A DNA stretch of 64,000 bases from Cadophora sp. MPI-SDFR-AT-0126 (GCA_020747065.1 JAGMVK010000007.1:2170001-2234000), one strand, 5' to 3'. Numbered from the stretch's first letter, positions 34,772 to 47,805 are shown. The notes: generated from the letters alone by a model not told the origin. Program-made: numbers and translations.

Positions 34772-35416
34772 TCACAAAGCCCCCTCTCTCCTCCTCTCCA
34801 AAATCTCCCTCCTCAACCCCTCAGCAGCAACCTCCGTCTCCAGCACCCTCCCCACGCCCCTCTTCCACGTCTCCTCCAACCCCTTAATCTCCCCACCAAC
34901 CTCCTCCTGCGCCCTCTTCCTCTCAATAACAACCCCATCAATCTCCGCCTTCCTCTCTTCCAACTCCCTCTCCAAACCCCTCAACACATCTTCCAATTGC
35001 CGATTCCCCTCCAGCCAGGCGTTCTTCCCGTACTTCTCTAACAGGCCGAGATTGGCGACGCGGCCAGAGAGGTAGGATTGTGAGGTGTAGGCGTTCTGGA
35101 GGGCTGTGCGCCATTTGAGGAGGGTTTCTGGGGACTTGGTGTCGGAATTGGGGGAGGTGGAGGGAGGGTCTTGCGATTCGTAGTGTGTGGTTGTTATTCC
35201 TGTTATGGGTATCTTTTGGGAGATGCGATCGAGTTCGGAGGTTATGAGGGGTGTGAAGTTTGGTGGGGAGAGAGGGGGGAGGGAGTCGTGTGCTTCGTCT
35301 GAGGGTTGGGACGATGCTTCAGCGGCGATGAGGGAGAGAGCTGCGGCACGTTCAGAGGCGCTGGGTTCGGTGTCGATGTAGGGAAGGGATTCGTGGATGG
35401 CGTTTGTGAGGGGCAT
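34772..35416 (-). CDS. cwf7: Pre-mRNA splicing factor SPF27/Cwf7 (BCAS2 family)
   Basis: A single exon of 214 aa. SPF27 is a core subunit of the Prp19/NineTeen complex that stabilises the catalytic spliceosome. The start MPLTNAIHESLPYID carries the family's LPYID signature, followed by an Ala/Glu-rich helix (SASERAAALSLIAAE). The middle is a Pro-rich linker. The last 90 residues are strongly helical and charged (LEKYGKNAWLEGNRQLEDVLRGLERELEE..), the coiled coil that pairs with Prp19/Cdc5. The frame extends further upstream but without another ATG. GC content at third positions is high in the C-terminal part. Length is normal for the family. Confidence 0.88.
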   Translation of the reverse strand: MPLTNAIHESLPYIDTEPSASERAAALSLIAAEASSQPSDEAHDSLPPLSPPNFTPLITSELDRISQKIPITGITTTHYESQDPPSTSPNSDTKSPETLLKWRTALQNAYTSQSYLSGRVANLGLLEKYGKNAWLEGNRQLEDVLRGLERELEERKAEIDGVVIERKRAQEEVGGEIKGLEETWKRGVGRVLETEVAAEGLRREILERRREGAL

Positions 35417-35898
35417 TTTGGTGGTGGATTTGAGGGGAATGGGGTTGTGTTGTTGCGTTTTGTACGTGGTGGATGAGATGATATTGAATTGCTGTTGAGG
35501 CTGGTGTGGATAAGTGGAGAATTTTAGCAAGGCTGGATGGTTTCGAGAAGGTCAAGGATTGAATGTCGTTTTACTTTCAGGACAAGCAGGAAGTTAACTT
35601 TCGGCAGTGAATTGCAATAATTAAGTATGAATATAGTTAACTAGAGATCGAGTCAAAGTCAAGCTACAAAACAAAGCATTTGAAAGTAGATTTTTCAATG
35701 TTAGTAAAATATCTAAAGTTGTTTGTGGCCTTGCGCTCGAGGCTGTAGTGAAGCTTGCCTTGCATCCGGGAAGCTAGGCTACCAACCACACCCCACCAAG
35801 CTATCCCAAGCTCACGATAACAACAAAATGATTTAATCGCCACACGACCCTCTTAGAGGGAAGTCTTTCATCCACACCAGAAGCAGCCTTCCATAACC
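35417..35898. other. Divergent promoter region, SPF27 / ceramidase
   Basis: A 482-bp spacer, AT-richer than its neighbours around 35590-35720. It must serve both promoters. No gene seen. Confidence 0.55.
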
Positions 35899-38308
35899 AT
35901 GGAACCACTTCTTCAATCGAAGGTCGGTCCTTCCGATCCATGGCAAGAGGTCGATCAACATGAACGAGAATCCTCGACGTGGCAAAGGCAGAGAACATGG
36001 AGGAAAATCGCAAGCCTCGTTTTGGCTACGGTGCTGGCATGGACGATATTCGTGCATTTTTGTGGACATTGGAGGGACACTGGACGGTCTTGGAGGTTGG
36101 ATTGGGGCCAACATGAGAATGGCGAGAGTATTGAGAAAGTGAAGGGTAGTCAGTACTTACTGGGTGTGGGAAAGGCGGATATCACTGGGTATGTACTAGC
36201 CTTCACATACTGGAACGAGATCGAAGTTCTAATGTTGGTATAGACCAGTAGTTGAGATCAATATGATGGGCTACGCAGATACAAAACAAGTCGGATCGGG
36301 GCTTCGTCAACGACTCTACTCTCGAACTTTCATCGTTGGTGATCTGGAGCGACCTGAGGACAGATTCGCCTATCTAGTCTTGGACACACAGTCTGGAGAT
36401 ACAGCAGTCAGATATGGTATTTTAGAAGGGCTGTCGAAGCTAGGCTCGGACTTTGCGATATATGGACAGCATAACGTTGCTGTAACAGGAACACATTCGC
36501 ATTCTGGACCTGGAGCTTGGCTGAATTACCTATTACCTCAAATCACTAGCAAGGGATTTGATAAGCAGAGCTATAGAGCTATTGTGGATGGTGCCGTTCT
36601 ATCTATCCAGAGAGCTCATAGGAGCTTACAACCGGGTTACTTGACGGTTGGATCGACGAAAGTGTTTGGTGCCAATATCAACAGAAGCTTGTACGCTTAC
36701 CTGGCGAACCCCGAGGAAGAGAGGGCCAAGTACAACGAAAGTGTAGAGGATGATGGCTCTGTTGAGAAGACTTTGACTCTTCTCAGCTTCCAGCGAGCTT
36801 CAGATGGCAAGAATACTGGTGTGCTCACCTGGTTTCCTACACATGGCACTTCGATGCTTGGGAACAATACCTTGATATCTGGGGACAACAAAGGAGTTGC
36901 GGCGGATCTCTTCGAGAAGAGTTTCTCGGCTGATGATAGTGTCGCAGATGACTTCGTGGCCGGTTTCTCTCAAGCAAACGTTGGAGACACAAGTCCTAAT
37001 GTCCTGGGAGCTTGGTGTGAAGATGGAAGTGGTGCAGAATGCAGCTTCAAGAACAGCACTTGCAGCGATGGTAAAAGCCAGTTCTGCCATGCTCGCGGTC
37101 CATTCTTCCGCGTGAAGGACAACGGTGCTGCATCCTGTTACGAGGTTGGTAAGAGACAATACGAGCCTGCGAGAGCTCTCTACGATCATCTCGATACAGA
37201 GGGAACGCCCATCACAGGCTCTTCTGTCAAGTCATTCCACACTTTCCAGGACATGACGAATTTTACTTTCCCGCTTGCTAATGGAACCTATGTTCATACT
37301 TGTCCAGCAGCTTTGGGTTACTCCTTTGCCGCGGGTACATCAGATGGACCTGGCGCTTTTGACTTTACTCAGAATGATCCCGGGGCTCCCAATGCTTCGC
37401 CTGTATGGAGAGTAGTATCCGGCTTCATCAAGGAGCCTACTGAAGCTCAAAAGCGTTGCCACTACCCCAAGCCTATTCTACTGGACGTAGGAGAAATCAG
37501 CTCTCCTTATCTCTGGACACCGAACATAGTCGATGTCCAAGTCCTACGGGTCGGCCAACTAGTGATCATCGTCAGCCCGGGCGAAGCCACCACGATGGCC
37601 GGCCGACGCTGGAAAAAAGCCATCCACTCTTCCGCCTCCTCCCTTGCACTCTCCGGCTCGCCATCTGATGAACCAGTCGTAGTCATCGGTGGCCCAGCAA
37701 ACAGCTACACGCACTACATCTCAACGACGGAAGAATACGGTATCCAGCGCTACGAAGGGGCTTCTACCCTTTATGGCCCATATACTCTCAATGCCTACAT
37801 CAACCTCACGCTCAAATATCTCCCCTACCTGAGCTCATCCTCCACCACCCGGCCCCTCCCTGGCCCTTCACCACCCGACAATGTCAACCGCTCCCTCTCC
37901 TTCATCACCGGCGTCGTCTTTGACGGCACACCAATTTTCAAGCACTTCGGAGACGTAAAAACAGACACTCGACCCGCCTACTCTATCGGCGATACAGTAT
38001 CCGTCATCTTCGTCGGCGCCAACCCGCGTAACTCTCTCCGTCTTGAGCAAACGTACGCTGCCATCGAGATGCTCGATACTGCAGCCAGTCGATGGATGAG
38101 AGTAAGAGATGACAGTGATTGGGCTTTGATTTTTAACTGGAAGCGTACTAGTGGTGTATTGGGAACGAGCGAGGTTGAGATTGTATGGGAGACGGAGGAG
38201 TGGACAGTACCGGGAAGGTACAGGGTGAAATATTATGGGGATTCCAAGGCTGTTGGGGGTAAGATTACGGCGTTTGAGGGGGTTAGCGCGGAGTTTGTTT
38301 TGGCATAA
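35899..38308 (+). CDS. Neutral ceramidase
   Basis: Exons 35899-36188 and 36244-38308 (55-bp intron) give 784 aa, the usual size. The enzyme hydrolyses the amide bond of ceramide to sphingosine and fatty acid. A hydrophobic segment at about residues 37-57 (IASLVLATVLAWTIFVHF) after a charged N-terminus looks like a signal anchor, so the protein is probably secretory or type II membrane bound. The catalytic domain begins at YLLGVGKADITGPVVEINMMGYA, formed across the splice. Zinc-site motifs are GTHSHSGPG (His181 and His183) and TWFPTHGTSM. The catalytic Ser lies in NVGDTSPN (about Ser347). The last 150 residues form the immunoglobulin-like domain typical of the family. Its neighbours give no extra clue to its role. 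Confidence 0.93.
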
Positions 38309-38673
38309 TGGGCGGGTTGTTTTCGAATGGGTATTGCTTGTTAATTCAAGTACTGTAACAAAGAAATTATGGATGCAAGTATTGCGAGTTATGGATATCA
38401 GGATACCCAGGATTAAATTGATAGGTAATCCCTCTGGAGTTGTTTGTAAAGAGTCAATGTATCACCAGTCTCTGTCTCATCTATTGTATCCTTTTTGATC
38501 CGAATTTTAGATCGAGATCTAGACAAAGATCTGGCCGCAATGGGGATATCAAAACGCCACAGATGCCCATCCTTTCCCTTCCTTGCATACATTCAAATCA
38601 ATCCCAAGCGCCATTCGTCTGTCCATCCAGCTATGCACCTAGAAAGTCCCAAAGCAGTGAGTGCAAGTTCAAA
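38309..38673. other. 3' flanks of ceramidase and RPC1
   Basis: Convergent spacer of 365 bp, AT-rich just after the ceramidase stop. No element recognised. Confidence 0.6.
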
Positions 38674-41600
38674 TCAAAACTCCATTTCCACAGGCAAGTT
38701 ATTCGCCTTTCTCTCCGCTGCAATTCTCTTACGCTCAGCCAGTTCCGCGGCGCGGATTTTCTGGCGTTCGGCCTGATCCTCCAACCACGCGTCTTCAAAG
38801 AGGGTAGGCTTCTTCTTTAGGTCTTCGGGCTTAAGGCCTAATTTTCGCACAACCTGGAATGCACCCGTACCAACACTCATCGTCTGTCCCATGATGATAC
38901 ACTCGCTTACTCCTTCGATGAGATCTGACTTCATGCCAGCTGCAGCATCGAACAGATGGTCGGGCGTCTTCTCGAAAGAGGCGAGTTGCAGGACACTGTC
39001 TCGCATCTTGGACAGTCCGAAGCGAGTGATGCCAAGGACTTCGCCTTTATATGTCATGACGTCGGCGAGAAGTTGCATGTGCCGAGGATCGATACCCATG
39101 TCTCCCATAACGGCGCCGATTTCAGTTGCAATAGTCGTTCGTGCAGCTTCGATGCCGAGGACGTCTTTGACTTCCATGACGCCGTTGCATGTTGTCTGCG
39201 TGCCGATAACTCCTTCCGTGGTCATGCAGGCTCGAAGCCCGTAACCTTCCACTAGAACCGTGTGCGTGTCGTATTTCTCGCCGTCTGTTGGATAGTGTGT
39301 TGTCTTTTGAATAATGGCTCGAGTTGCATCAGCATATCCAGAGATAGCAATTGCAGGCAGTGCACGCTTGAGGTAGTTGACTCGAAGCAGAATATCCGAA
39401 TAGCTTTCGTCTACAGCACCCTTCTTGGGAGCACCTCGAGCACCAAGATTACCGCCACTGTCTGGTGTGACATTGACGAACAAGCAGTCTCCGGCGAGAG
39501 AAATATCGTGGTTGCGAATTTTCATCTTCTTGTTGCTGGAAATGGAATTGGCGATATCTGCCAAAGTAAGACCGAGTTGCATATCGCTAAGAGCGTCCAT
39601 GTTGATACACAGGCAAATTGTAGAGCTTTTGGCCGACCACATATCTTCAACGAACCGGAGGACGTCAGAAATGTAGGTCTTCTCAATACGGCTCTTGACA
39701 ACGTGAGCAGCCTCGAGTTTGTATTTGTTCTCCAGAGGGCAGGTGATTACAGGCGTACTGATGACCTTCGATGCGTTGATGATCTCCTTGATACGGGGTA
39801 CACCCTGAGTGATACTCATACCAGCGACGCCGGCAAAATGGAAAGTCTTCAAGGTCATCTGTGTACCTGGCTCTCCAATTGACTGTGCTCCGACAGCTCC
39901 CACAGCATGGCCAGGCTCCACGTGCGCCTTGGCATATTTGTCTAAACATAGGGAAACAAACATTCTCAGTGTGCGGAGTGAAACCTTGTGCACACGATCC
40001 ATCTGGTCTATTCTCTCTCTTTCTCCAGCTTCGGCCATGTGAGCATCGCCAGCGACAGGAGGATCTTCGAATTCGTGAAGACCTGCTAACTGACGTGCCT
40101 TTGCTAGACGATGAGCAAGACTACCGACGAAGTCGGCGATAGTGACGAGGAAGCCACGGGCACTTTCGAACTCATCAACACCGTAATCTGTCGCATCGTC
40201 GTATTGCAAAGGGTTGCCAAAGACGTCTTTTCTCTTGTACCTATCCCGCTGAGGGGCTAAGAGCTTGTTACACTCGGCCGTGATCTGATATGGTAAGAGT
40301 CCTGGCTCATTGTTGTCCCAGGTCATTGCTTCAGCATGACTCCATGTGCGGGCAAAATTAACTGGCACAGCAGTGCCCTCCATGTCGACGGGATCTAGCT
40401 TGTCTGCTCCGAACTGGAATTGAACAACGATGCCTGACGAATTTCGAACGGTATCATCGTACTGGGTTGATAGGTCCTCAAGAGACTTCATCAATCTTCT
40501 TGACATGTATCCAGTCTCGGCAGTTTTGACAGCTGTATCAACCAAACCTTCACGACCAGAAATGGCGTGAAACAAAAATTCTGTGGGTGTAAGACCTGTG
40601 AAGAAACTGTTTCTGACGAAACCCTTGGACGGAGGCTGACGTGCATTCTTTGGGAAATGTGGTAGGGTTCTATCTTGAAAGCCATCGGCAACACGTTGAC
40701 CTCCAATAATTTGTTGTCCGACGACTGCTACCATTTGAGCGACGTTGATGTTCGAACCCTTGGATCCAGATTTTGCCATGATGAGCGGAGCATTCCATTT
40801 ACTCAGGGTGTTAATGCAGTACTCTCCAGCATCTTGTCTGACTTTGCTCAGAACACCAGAGATCTTATTCTCCAAACTTTCTTCCAAGTCGCAACCCGTG
40901 GCCTTCTCGAGGGTGCCATTCTTGAATTGATTGATGAGAACCTCGGAGGCTTCATAAGCTTCGGCCACAAGTGAGGCTTTATGTTCAGTCAGCTTTAGCG
41001 ATGGGTAGACATCACTAATACCGATGGAGAATCCCATGTTTGTGAGGTAACGAGCTGATACTTTGGCAAGTCTGTCCATGGCGATGACGGCTTCGTCAGG
41101 ACCAAAATCTCGCAGAATGATGTAGAAGATGGAATCCTTCTTTCCAGATCCAACAGTAGTCTTGTCCATTCGGCCGCACATAACTTCGGAATTGCGAACG
41201 ACGAGCCAACCATCATTGATATCCATATCCGGACACTGACCCGGTACAGCCTTGTAGTCTCGACATTTGGCATCTAGATTGACCTTCACCGGGGATTTGC
41301 TATTTGGGCGCATGAGAACGCTAAAAACTTGCTTCCCAGTCCAGAGTGCCTCGGGTTTTATGATTGCAGGTGGCGGCAGATCCAAGTGGGTATTACCGTT
41401 GACCATGTACATGCACAGCGTTGTGAAGGTTTTCCGATCGAAGAAGTTCTCCTTGCTACTCAAGAGGTATGCAGCGGTGATGAAATCTTGGGTAGCTGAA
41501 ATGATTGGCTCTCCATTCTTCGGCGTAGACAAGTTGTTCTTCACTCCCATGAGGTTGATAGCTTCTGTTCTAGCCTCCTCGGTTTGGGGTACATGCAAGT

Positions 41601-43359
41601 TCATCTCGTCTCCGTCGAAATCGGCGTTGTAGGGATTGCACACACACTCGTTGAGTCGGAACGTTCTCCAAGGTCTGACTTTAACGTAATGACTCATGAT
41701 ACTGAGTTTGTGGAGAGAAGGTTGTCGGTTGAAAAGTACAATATCCCCGTCTTCGAGATGTCTCTCAACAACGTCGCCAATTCTCAAATTCTTAGCCGCG
41801 TCCGGACGACGGGCAAATTTAAGAGATATTTTGTGGTCAGAATCTTTCTTGACGATTTGATTTGCACCTGGATGAACCTCGGGGCCATTCAGGACACACT
41901 GTCGAAGCTTGTCGATGTTTTGCCGCTGTACTCGCTCCGGATATGTCATGTTCTTAGCCACCAATACAGGAACAGCAACTTGTTCGATAGACAGATTCGG
42001 ATCAGGAGAGATGACTGTTCGAGCAGAGAAATCGACACGTTTTCCTGACAAGTTTCCTCTGAATCGACCTTGTTTTCCCTTGAGACGTTGACAAAATCCT
42101 CGGATTGCCTTTCCATTGCCTTTGTCTTGCAGGCCAGGAACGTCACTGTTGACATACAGTGCTATTTGCGTTTGGAGAAAATCCCATTGCTCCACGATAG
42201 TCTGGATCGGTTGACCTCTTTGCAAAGCAGCGCGAATCATAGAACTGACGTGGACAATCTCTGCAAGTTTTGTTGTGAGATCATCTTCGTTACTTGCATT
42301 TTCCTGCGCAACAGATGGACGAATGCAAATTGGTGGCGCTGGGACGAATTGCCAGATGAACATTTCAGGCCTGCCTTCTGCAGGGTTGAGCCCAAGAAGC
42401 TCGCAGTCACTTGGTGTGATCATCTTGAACAGATTCAAAACCCTCAAGGGATTGAGGTCATCCATTGCCTTCTTCAAGTGCTTATCAAGTTCCGCATTAT
42501 TCTTCTTCGCCTCCTCAAATGACTTGTGGTATACGATCATGGATGGAGGTGCAACCTTCTTAGCAGCGGTTGACTTGTTGAATGCCTGGTACCGGTCATG
42601 AGCCAACCTAAGAGGCGCAAGCTTTCGGATTTGGCCATTCACAGCATCGCAGTACGGGCATATCCTCACTTTTCGGCATTGCTCGTTGATCTTCTTGCAA
42701 ATCTGCGTTCGCTTGAGGTTGTCGATTCCTGGTGCCCTGAGTTGCTTTAGGAACGCTCGTCGTTCGGTTTCCGTGAGTAGGACTCTAGCGCAATCCTTGC
42801 CACTGATTAGCCAATACTCATTTCGAGTAGTAAGTATTGCGTACTTTGCAAATGTTTTGTAGAAACATTTGAGTCAGTTTTAAGTAGCCAATATGAAATG
42901 CCGGGAGAGCCAGTCGAACATGACCAAAATGGCCATTGCAATTCTGAAGCCCTTCGCCGCATGTGTCGCAGATTCCCGTCTTGCTTGAAGTTCCCTGTGC
43001 GGATCCAATGTCAGTCCCCTACGATCCCTGTGTCATCATCTGTGATCCTCACTAATCTTGTGTCCAGTGGTCCGTTTTCCATAGGCTTTCGCCCCTTTTC
43101 CATGTTATAGAGAATGCGATCCGAAACCTCGAGGACTCCCTGATTGACAATCTGGGTGTTGGATCTGCGAAATGGTCAGTATAGAAATTGAATACAATCC
43201 AAAAGATACTGACTGAATGCCAAACTGGAGAGAAGCAAATTCTGCTTTCTGTTAACCTCCTCATCTTATGACAAAGGGTGGCAGCAAATTCTTACTCTTG
43301 GGCACATTGTCCACCACTTGAGCCTTGATAGACTCTCCGCCAGTCGAAGTGAGCAGCAT
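38674..43359 (-). CDS. RPC1: DNA-directed RNA polymerase III largest subunit (RPC1/Rpc160)
   Basis: Five exons (43359-43296, 43244-43214, 43164-43053, 42994-42845, 42795-38674) give 1492 aa. Pol III makes tRNA, 5S and U6 RNA. The N-terminus, rebuilt over four small exons, reads EFASLQFGIQSNTQIVNQGVLEVSDR and then the clamp zinc site CDTCGEGLQNCNGHFGH; CRKVRICPYC supplies the second metal site. The catalytic NADFDGDEMNLHVP is near residue 509. Later landmarks are FFTGLTPTEFLFHAISGREGLVDTAVKTAETGYMSRRL (funnel and bridge helix region) and GEPGTQMTLKTFHFAGVAGMSITQGVPR (trigger loop). The C-terminus ends shortly after the jaw/cleft domain and has no heptad repeats, which excludes Pol II; the sequence pattern fits Rpc1 rather than Pol I. 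Intron 2 uses a weak donor, CA|GTCAGT. Four introns are packed into the first 565 bp. Confidence 0.95.
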
Positions 43360-43904
43360 ATCGGCAGCGTCCTGCTATCGTGCGTCAAACACGAAGCTGT
43401 TTCTGCGTGCAGTGGGAAGATTGGGTCATAAAAGCATCATTGTTAAAGGAGATGGTGAAGTCGAGCTCTCGTGAATTTGTCGCGGACTAGCTTCTTGGTG
43501 GGGCACGACGAGATGACTCCCAGCCGAACTTAAGCCGACGGCGGGGTTTGGCTTCCTTGGCACTCGTTAAGCCTTGTTTAGCTGTTTTGATGATCAAGTC
43601 AGGATACCTAGGCCGATTTTATGGATTCTATGGAAGATATCTGGTTCAGTGCGCCTGTGTCATTTAAGTACCGCTGGGCTACTTTGCCACATGCACTCAG
43701 AGTTTTACTTATGAAGCACATCGAACTCTTTGGCTCGCCAGTATATCCGTAACTCGTTTCTCTTGAGTTGAATTGAAGAAACAGAATGAGCCAGTCGTCT
43801 CCGGGTCATTGGAAGCTTGTCGCAATGAACTGCTGATGATCAAACGTCAAGAGTAGTGCATTTGATAAACAAGCAAATCAACAATTAATACAATTCAGAG
43901 TTTA
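43360..43904. other. Intergenic, NEM1 3' side and RPC1 promoter
   Basis: Spacer between two genes on the minus strand. No gene seen; the RPC1 promoter is expected in the left half. Confidence 0.55.
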
Positions 43905-45533
43905 TTAAGCTATGTGCTTCCCATCTTCGCCCCCCCTTAAAGCCAAGAAGGCTCGCACATCAGTGACATACTGTAGACCCTCCAGCAATGGCACGAGATG
44001 CATAAGGTCATTGTCCGTGGGATCACTGATCCAGCCTTCTATGGGTATTGCATTATCTGTCAATCAACTTAGCTGTGTATTCAACGTCGCCAAACAGTGC
44101 TCACCTTGATGAAACATGTAGCTCAAAGGGCTATTATCCAGAATCATAACCTTGCTGAGATCTGGTTCTACGGAGCTCAGATCCTTGATAAAAGCGCCAT
44201 GGCGGTATGTACAGTGTTGACGGTAATATCGACCGGAGAAAAACTTTCGTTCTGTCTCTAAGAAGTCTATCACAGGATCTGCGTATTCCTGGACTGACGC
44301 TGTGAAAATAACGAGGTTGTACCACTTACAAATCTAGTTTCATCAGCATACTCTTATCAGACGTAGTAAACTACTCACTCGTCGCAGGAAGTCGTCACAA
44401 TGTGGTCTTTTATGGACATAGTAAAGAATGGGGTGTTGAGGGCCAGGAACTGCATTTCCACCAGCCCCAACCACAGTGTTCAGCTTCACTTCAACCATAT
44501 GGCCAGTACTCATCCTGCCGCCTTTAGCCATGCTGTGAATCAAAGTTTCGTCAAGGTCAAGTATCAATGTCTTTTGAGCAAGTTTCCCGCTTGGCGCATC
44601 AGTGGTGTAGGAAGGCTGACGGCGTGGAATGAGAGGTCTTGGTGGTGCAGGTGCACGAGGATATTTGGTCATGGAAAGAGATGAGGCTGGGGAGGTAGGA
44701 GACTTGAGAGTTGCTGGTGAGATCTCGGTAGCGGCGATAGCACCGGATCCATTGCTTTGCGTACTCGTTGACTGTGATTTACGATGCTTTCTCTGCCGCA
44801 CACTATCTTCGTTGTGAAGTTTGATCCTTATAGACCGTCTCGCTGGAGCGATCTCGTCGGAAACTTGGAGTGACTTTGAACGGGTGTGACGCGCAGTGCC
44901 AGAAGATGTTGAATGCTCTGCTTCACTCAGAGACCGATCGCGGTCCGACTCCGACTCAGAAGACAGTCCTGATGACGAGGAGTATGAAGCGAAGCCTTTC
45001 TTTCCCTTAGTCGACGCTCGCTTTCCAGAAGAACTCTTGCCGCGGTTCTGCTCTCCCTGTTGTCCATCCTCACTGGAGTTGATGCCGAGTGCTTGCGCAG
45101 TAGACGCACGTCTTGCACCTAGTTTCCTCATCTGAGAGAAAGGGGCAAAGTTCCCCTCTTCATCACATAGACATGCAAAAAGGTAAACACCTGGAGCAGC
45201 TAGTGTGGATAGGAACCAGCGTATGGACTCGATAAAGGCGAAAGAGATTCGTTTCGGAACTACGTGCCACCCTGTGCCGTCTGAACCTTTGACCTCGCTG
45301 GCTTCCTTGCCCAGAAGAGGAGTCTCCTCATGAACAATTCTGTCATCTTCCTGATCGGCCTCAGGGTTGTCGCTTGGGGATTCTGCTTTCTCCTCCGATA
45401 TGTCCTCTCGCGAATTCCTCCTCGCCTCTGTCCCTGTCGCAGAAGAAAAAATGTTTCCAAAAGAGTTGCTTCTCGATGGTGATGCAGTCTGCGGCGGAGA
45501 CACTCGTGCCGAGAGGATATTCAGAGAGTTCAT
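43905..45533 (-). CDS. NEM1: Nem1-type HAD phosphatase (nuclear envelope / lipin regulator)
   Basis: Exons 45533-44379, 44333-44105 and 44056-43905 give 511 aa. Nem1 with Spo7 dephosphorylates the lipin Pah1 at the ER and nuclear envelope and so steers phosphatidate toward triacylglycerol. The first 95 residues are polar; a hydrophobic stretch near 96-122 (ISFAFIESIRWFLSTLAAPGVYLFAC) is the membrane anchor. A Ser-rich linker with basic patches follows. The FCP1-like catalytic domain starts with LILDLDETLIHS (about 319-330, DxDxT nucleophile), continues with KRPHCDDFLRRICKWYNLVIFTASVQEYADPVID across the first splice, and includes CTYRHGAFIKDLS and [23 protein letters not shown] across the second. 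Introns are 45 and 48 bp. The start is the first ATG in frame. Confidence 0.93.
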
Positions 45534-46241
45534 CGTTGTCTCCGAGCCATGAAGGAGGAGACTGGCGCTTCTATCGACAAGGCAGGGGGCCAGTGAGGGC
45601 CACAAGGGCAAGGAGGACGTAGCAATCCGCTTATCTGCAATTCCACACAGGATTGCCTATATCAATCTCCTCGCGATGGTCGAGATGCGTGGTTGAAGAC
45701 TGCCGTTGTTGCTCTTTCACTGCACGAGTTGCGAGGATGAGCAGCTAAGCCTCGGAGCTTAATTGGGGACGGGATACCGGCGAAAATAGCAATGTCCTCT
45801 ATCTATTATCCCTCCAAACAAAGAACATACGCTAAAGCGATATTCGTATGAGCTCAATAGGTTGCTGTAGCTGTGGTGTTACCAACTTGGAGCTTCACGT
45901 ACTGCGCGGGCGTTCGTGCGCGGGATGATGTGGACTGAGAACGGCCGAGCGTTCGCGACTTCGAGGTCGACTCGGGAGTCATCCTTTAAAATAAGTTTAC
46001 ATGAGCAACATTCTTCAACCTCAACACCACGCCTTTCCAACCTTCAGCAGCTTCCCACCACACCACGCAAATCCCAACATTTGACCACCGTCTCCACACT
46101 ACCATTGGTATGCAATAAAACCCCTTGCAAACCCGCCACACAAACCAGAACACCTACTAAGAAATACCCCTCCAGGAAATCAGTATTTGCGCCGTCACAA
46201 ACTTTCAGTCCGTGGCCTCAAGGCCAGCAAACTGATTAAGG
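45534..46241. other. Divergent promoter region, NEM1 / eIF2B beta
   Basis: A 708-bp spacer between outward-facing genes. The open frame that extends the NEM1 frame to 45611 contains no ATG. A Thr/Pro-rich frame at 45916-46239 is probably the eIF2B beta leader. No gene recognised. Confidence 0.5.
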
Positions 46242-47805
46242 ATGCCGTCACCACAGACTGGCTATGCGCCGAACCTGAATGTCTTTCTGAAGTCGCTGAA
46301 GGTTGCTCCATTGGAATCCTCTATCGAAAACCTGATCTCGTATGACCCTCAGCACCTCATTTCCCCTGGTGTCGCTGATGCATGTACAGGCTTCTCAAAC
46401 GAAGACAGATCCAGAACTCTAGACCATGCGCAATAGCTACAGCTCATCTCCTCCGACGTGTGGTTGCGAAGTTCAAATGGACGGATATTGGGAAGCTCCT
46501 AGAAAGAATACAAGAAGTTGGCCAGCGCCTCATTGCAGCGCAACCGAGAGAAATGGTCGTGGGAAACATAGTGAGGAGAGTTCTGGGAATGATAAGAGAC
46601 GAGGCAAAAGAGGATAGAGCTGAAGATGGAAGTGACTCGGCGTCGAACGTTGGCTCTCCCAGCCGGAAACAGAGTTACTCTGGATCACCTAGGACCGACG
46701 CACCACCAGCATTCAGCCCCCTACGGTTCGAGTCGAGCAGTGAGTCGGAAGTGCCAGCAACAAACGGAGATGATGTCTTTAGCGGAAAATCTGCAACGAC
46801 CTCCAGACCCCCTATGCTCACCTCTCATCAATCATACGCCGTGCTCAATGGAGTTCCAGTACAACAGTCTATGTTCAATTTACTCTCCGCAACACCCTCG
46901 CCCAACGCGACTCCTCCAGGAACAAACTCTCCACACGGGAAAACTACATTCAATGCGTCCTCCCTGTCACAAAGGATAGCAATCACAACGAAGGATTTGA
47001 AGGCAGAGGTCATGGGCGGCATTGATGAGATCATTGATGAGCTTGATCAAGTCGACGATCAGATTGCCGCATATGCCCAGGAGCATATTCACTCAAACGA
47101 GATTATTCTTACACATTCCTCGTCTCTGAGCGTTCAAAAATTTCTGCTCAAGGCCGCCGAGAAGAGAAAGTTTACTGTTATAATTGCTGAATCGTACCCA
47201 AACGACTACGAAGCCACTCACGCGGCAGTAACCAGGGAGACCAACCAATCTGGTGAGACTGGTGGCGATATGAGTGCAGAGAAATTCTTGAAACCTTTGT
47301 CTGAAGCTGGTATCACCGTCATTCTCATTACTGACGCTGCCATATTCGCATTTATGAAAAAGGTCAGCAAAGTTATCTTGGCTACCCACGCAGTCATAGC
47401 GAATGGGGGCTTGATAGCAGCAGCGGGCGCTCGAATCATTGCAAAAGCAGCGAGAGCGCATAGCACACCAGTGATCGTCGTTAGCGGCGTCTATAAGCTC
47501 AGCCCTGAGTACCCGTTCGAATTTGAATCTTTGATCGAGTACGGTGATCCTGGAAGCATTGTGGACTACGATGACGGAGAATTGGTGGACAAGCTGGAGG
47601 TGGACAACCCAGTATACGACTATGTGCCCCCAGATCTTGTAGATCTTTACATCACCAACTTGTAAGTCTCTTTAAAACAAATACTTCTCATTTGCTAATA
47701 CCCATCAACAGGGGCGCTCATGCTCCGTCGTATCTCTACCGAATCGTTGCCGACCACTATAAGACTGAAGACATCAATTTCCACAAGCCTGAGCTACAAT
47801 TTTGA
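46242..47805 (+). CDS. GCD7: Translation initiation factor eIF2B subunit beta
   Basis: Exons 46242-46339, 46390-47661 and 47712-47805 give 487 aa. eIF2B is the guanine nucleotide exchange factor of eIF2; the beta subunit is part of the regulatory core that senses phosphorylated eIF2 alpha. The N-terminus NVFLKSLKVAPLESSIENLISLLKRRQIQNSRPCAIATAHLL is the family's helical domain, with the splice inside ISLLKRR. A Ser/Pro-rich insert (about residues 95-185) separates it from the Rossmann-like C-terminal domain: EIILTHSSSLSVQKFLLKA, FTVIIAESYPNDYEA, VILITDAAIFAFM, KVILATHAVIANGGLIAAAG and IVVSGVYKLSPEYPFE. The end GAHAPSYLYRIVADHYKTED is typical and needs the last 50-bp intron to be removed. The insert is longer than in yeast Gcd7 but usual for filamentous fungi as far as I know. 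Confidence 0.94.

Noticed and set aside
38674..43359. Largest subunit of RNA polymerase II (RPB1)
   Set aside because: There are no C-terminal heptad repeats and the N-terminal and C-terminal sequences follow the Pol III subunit.
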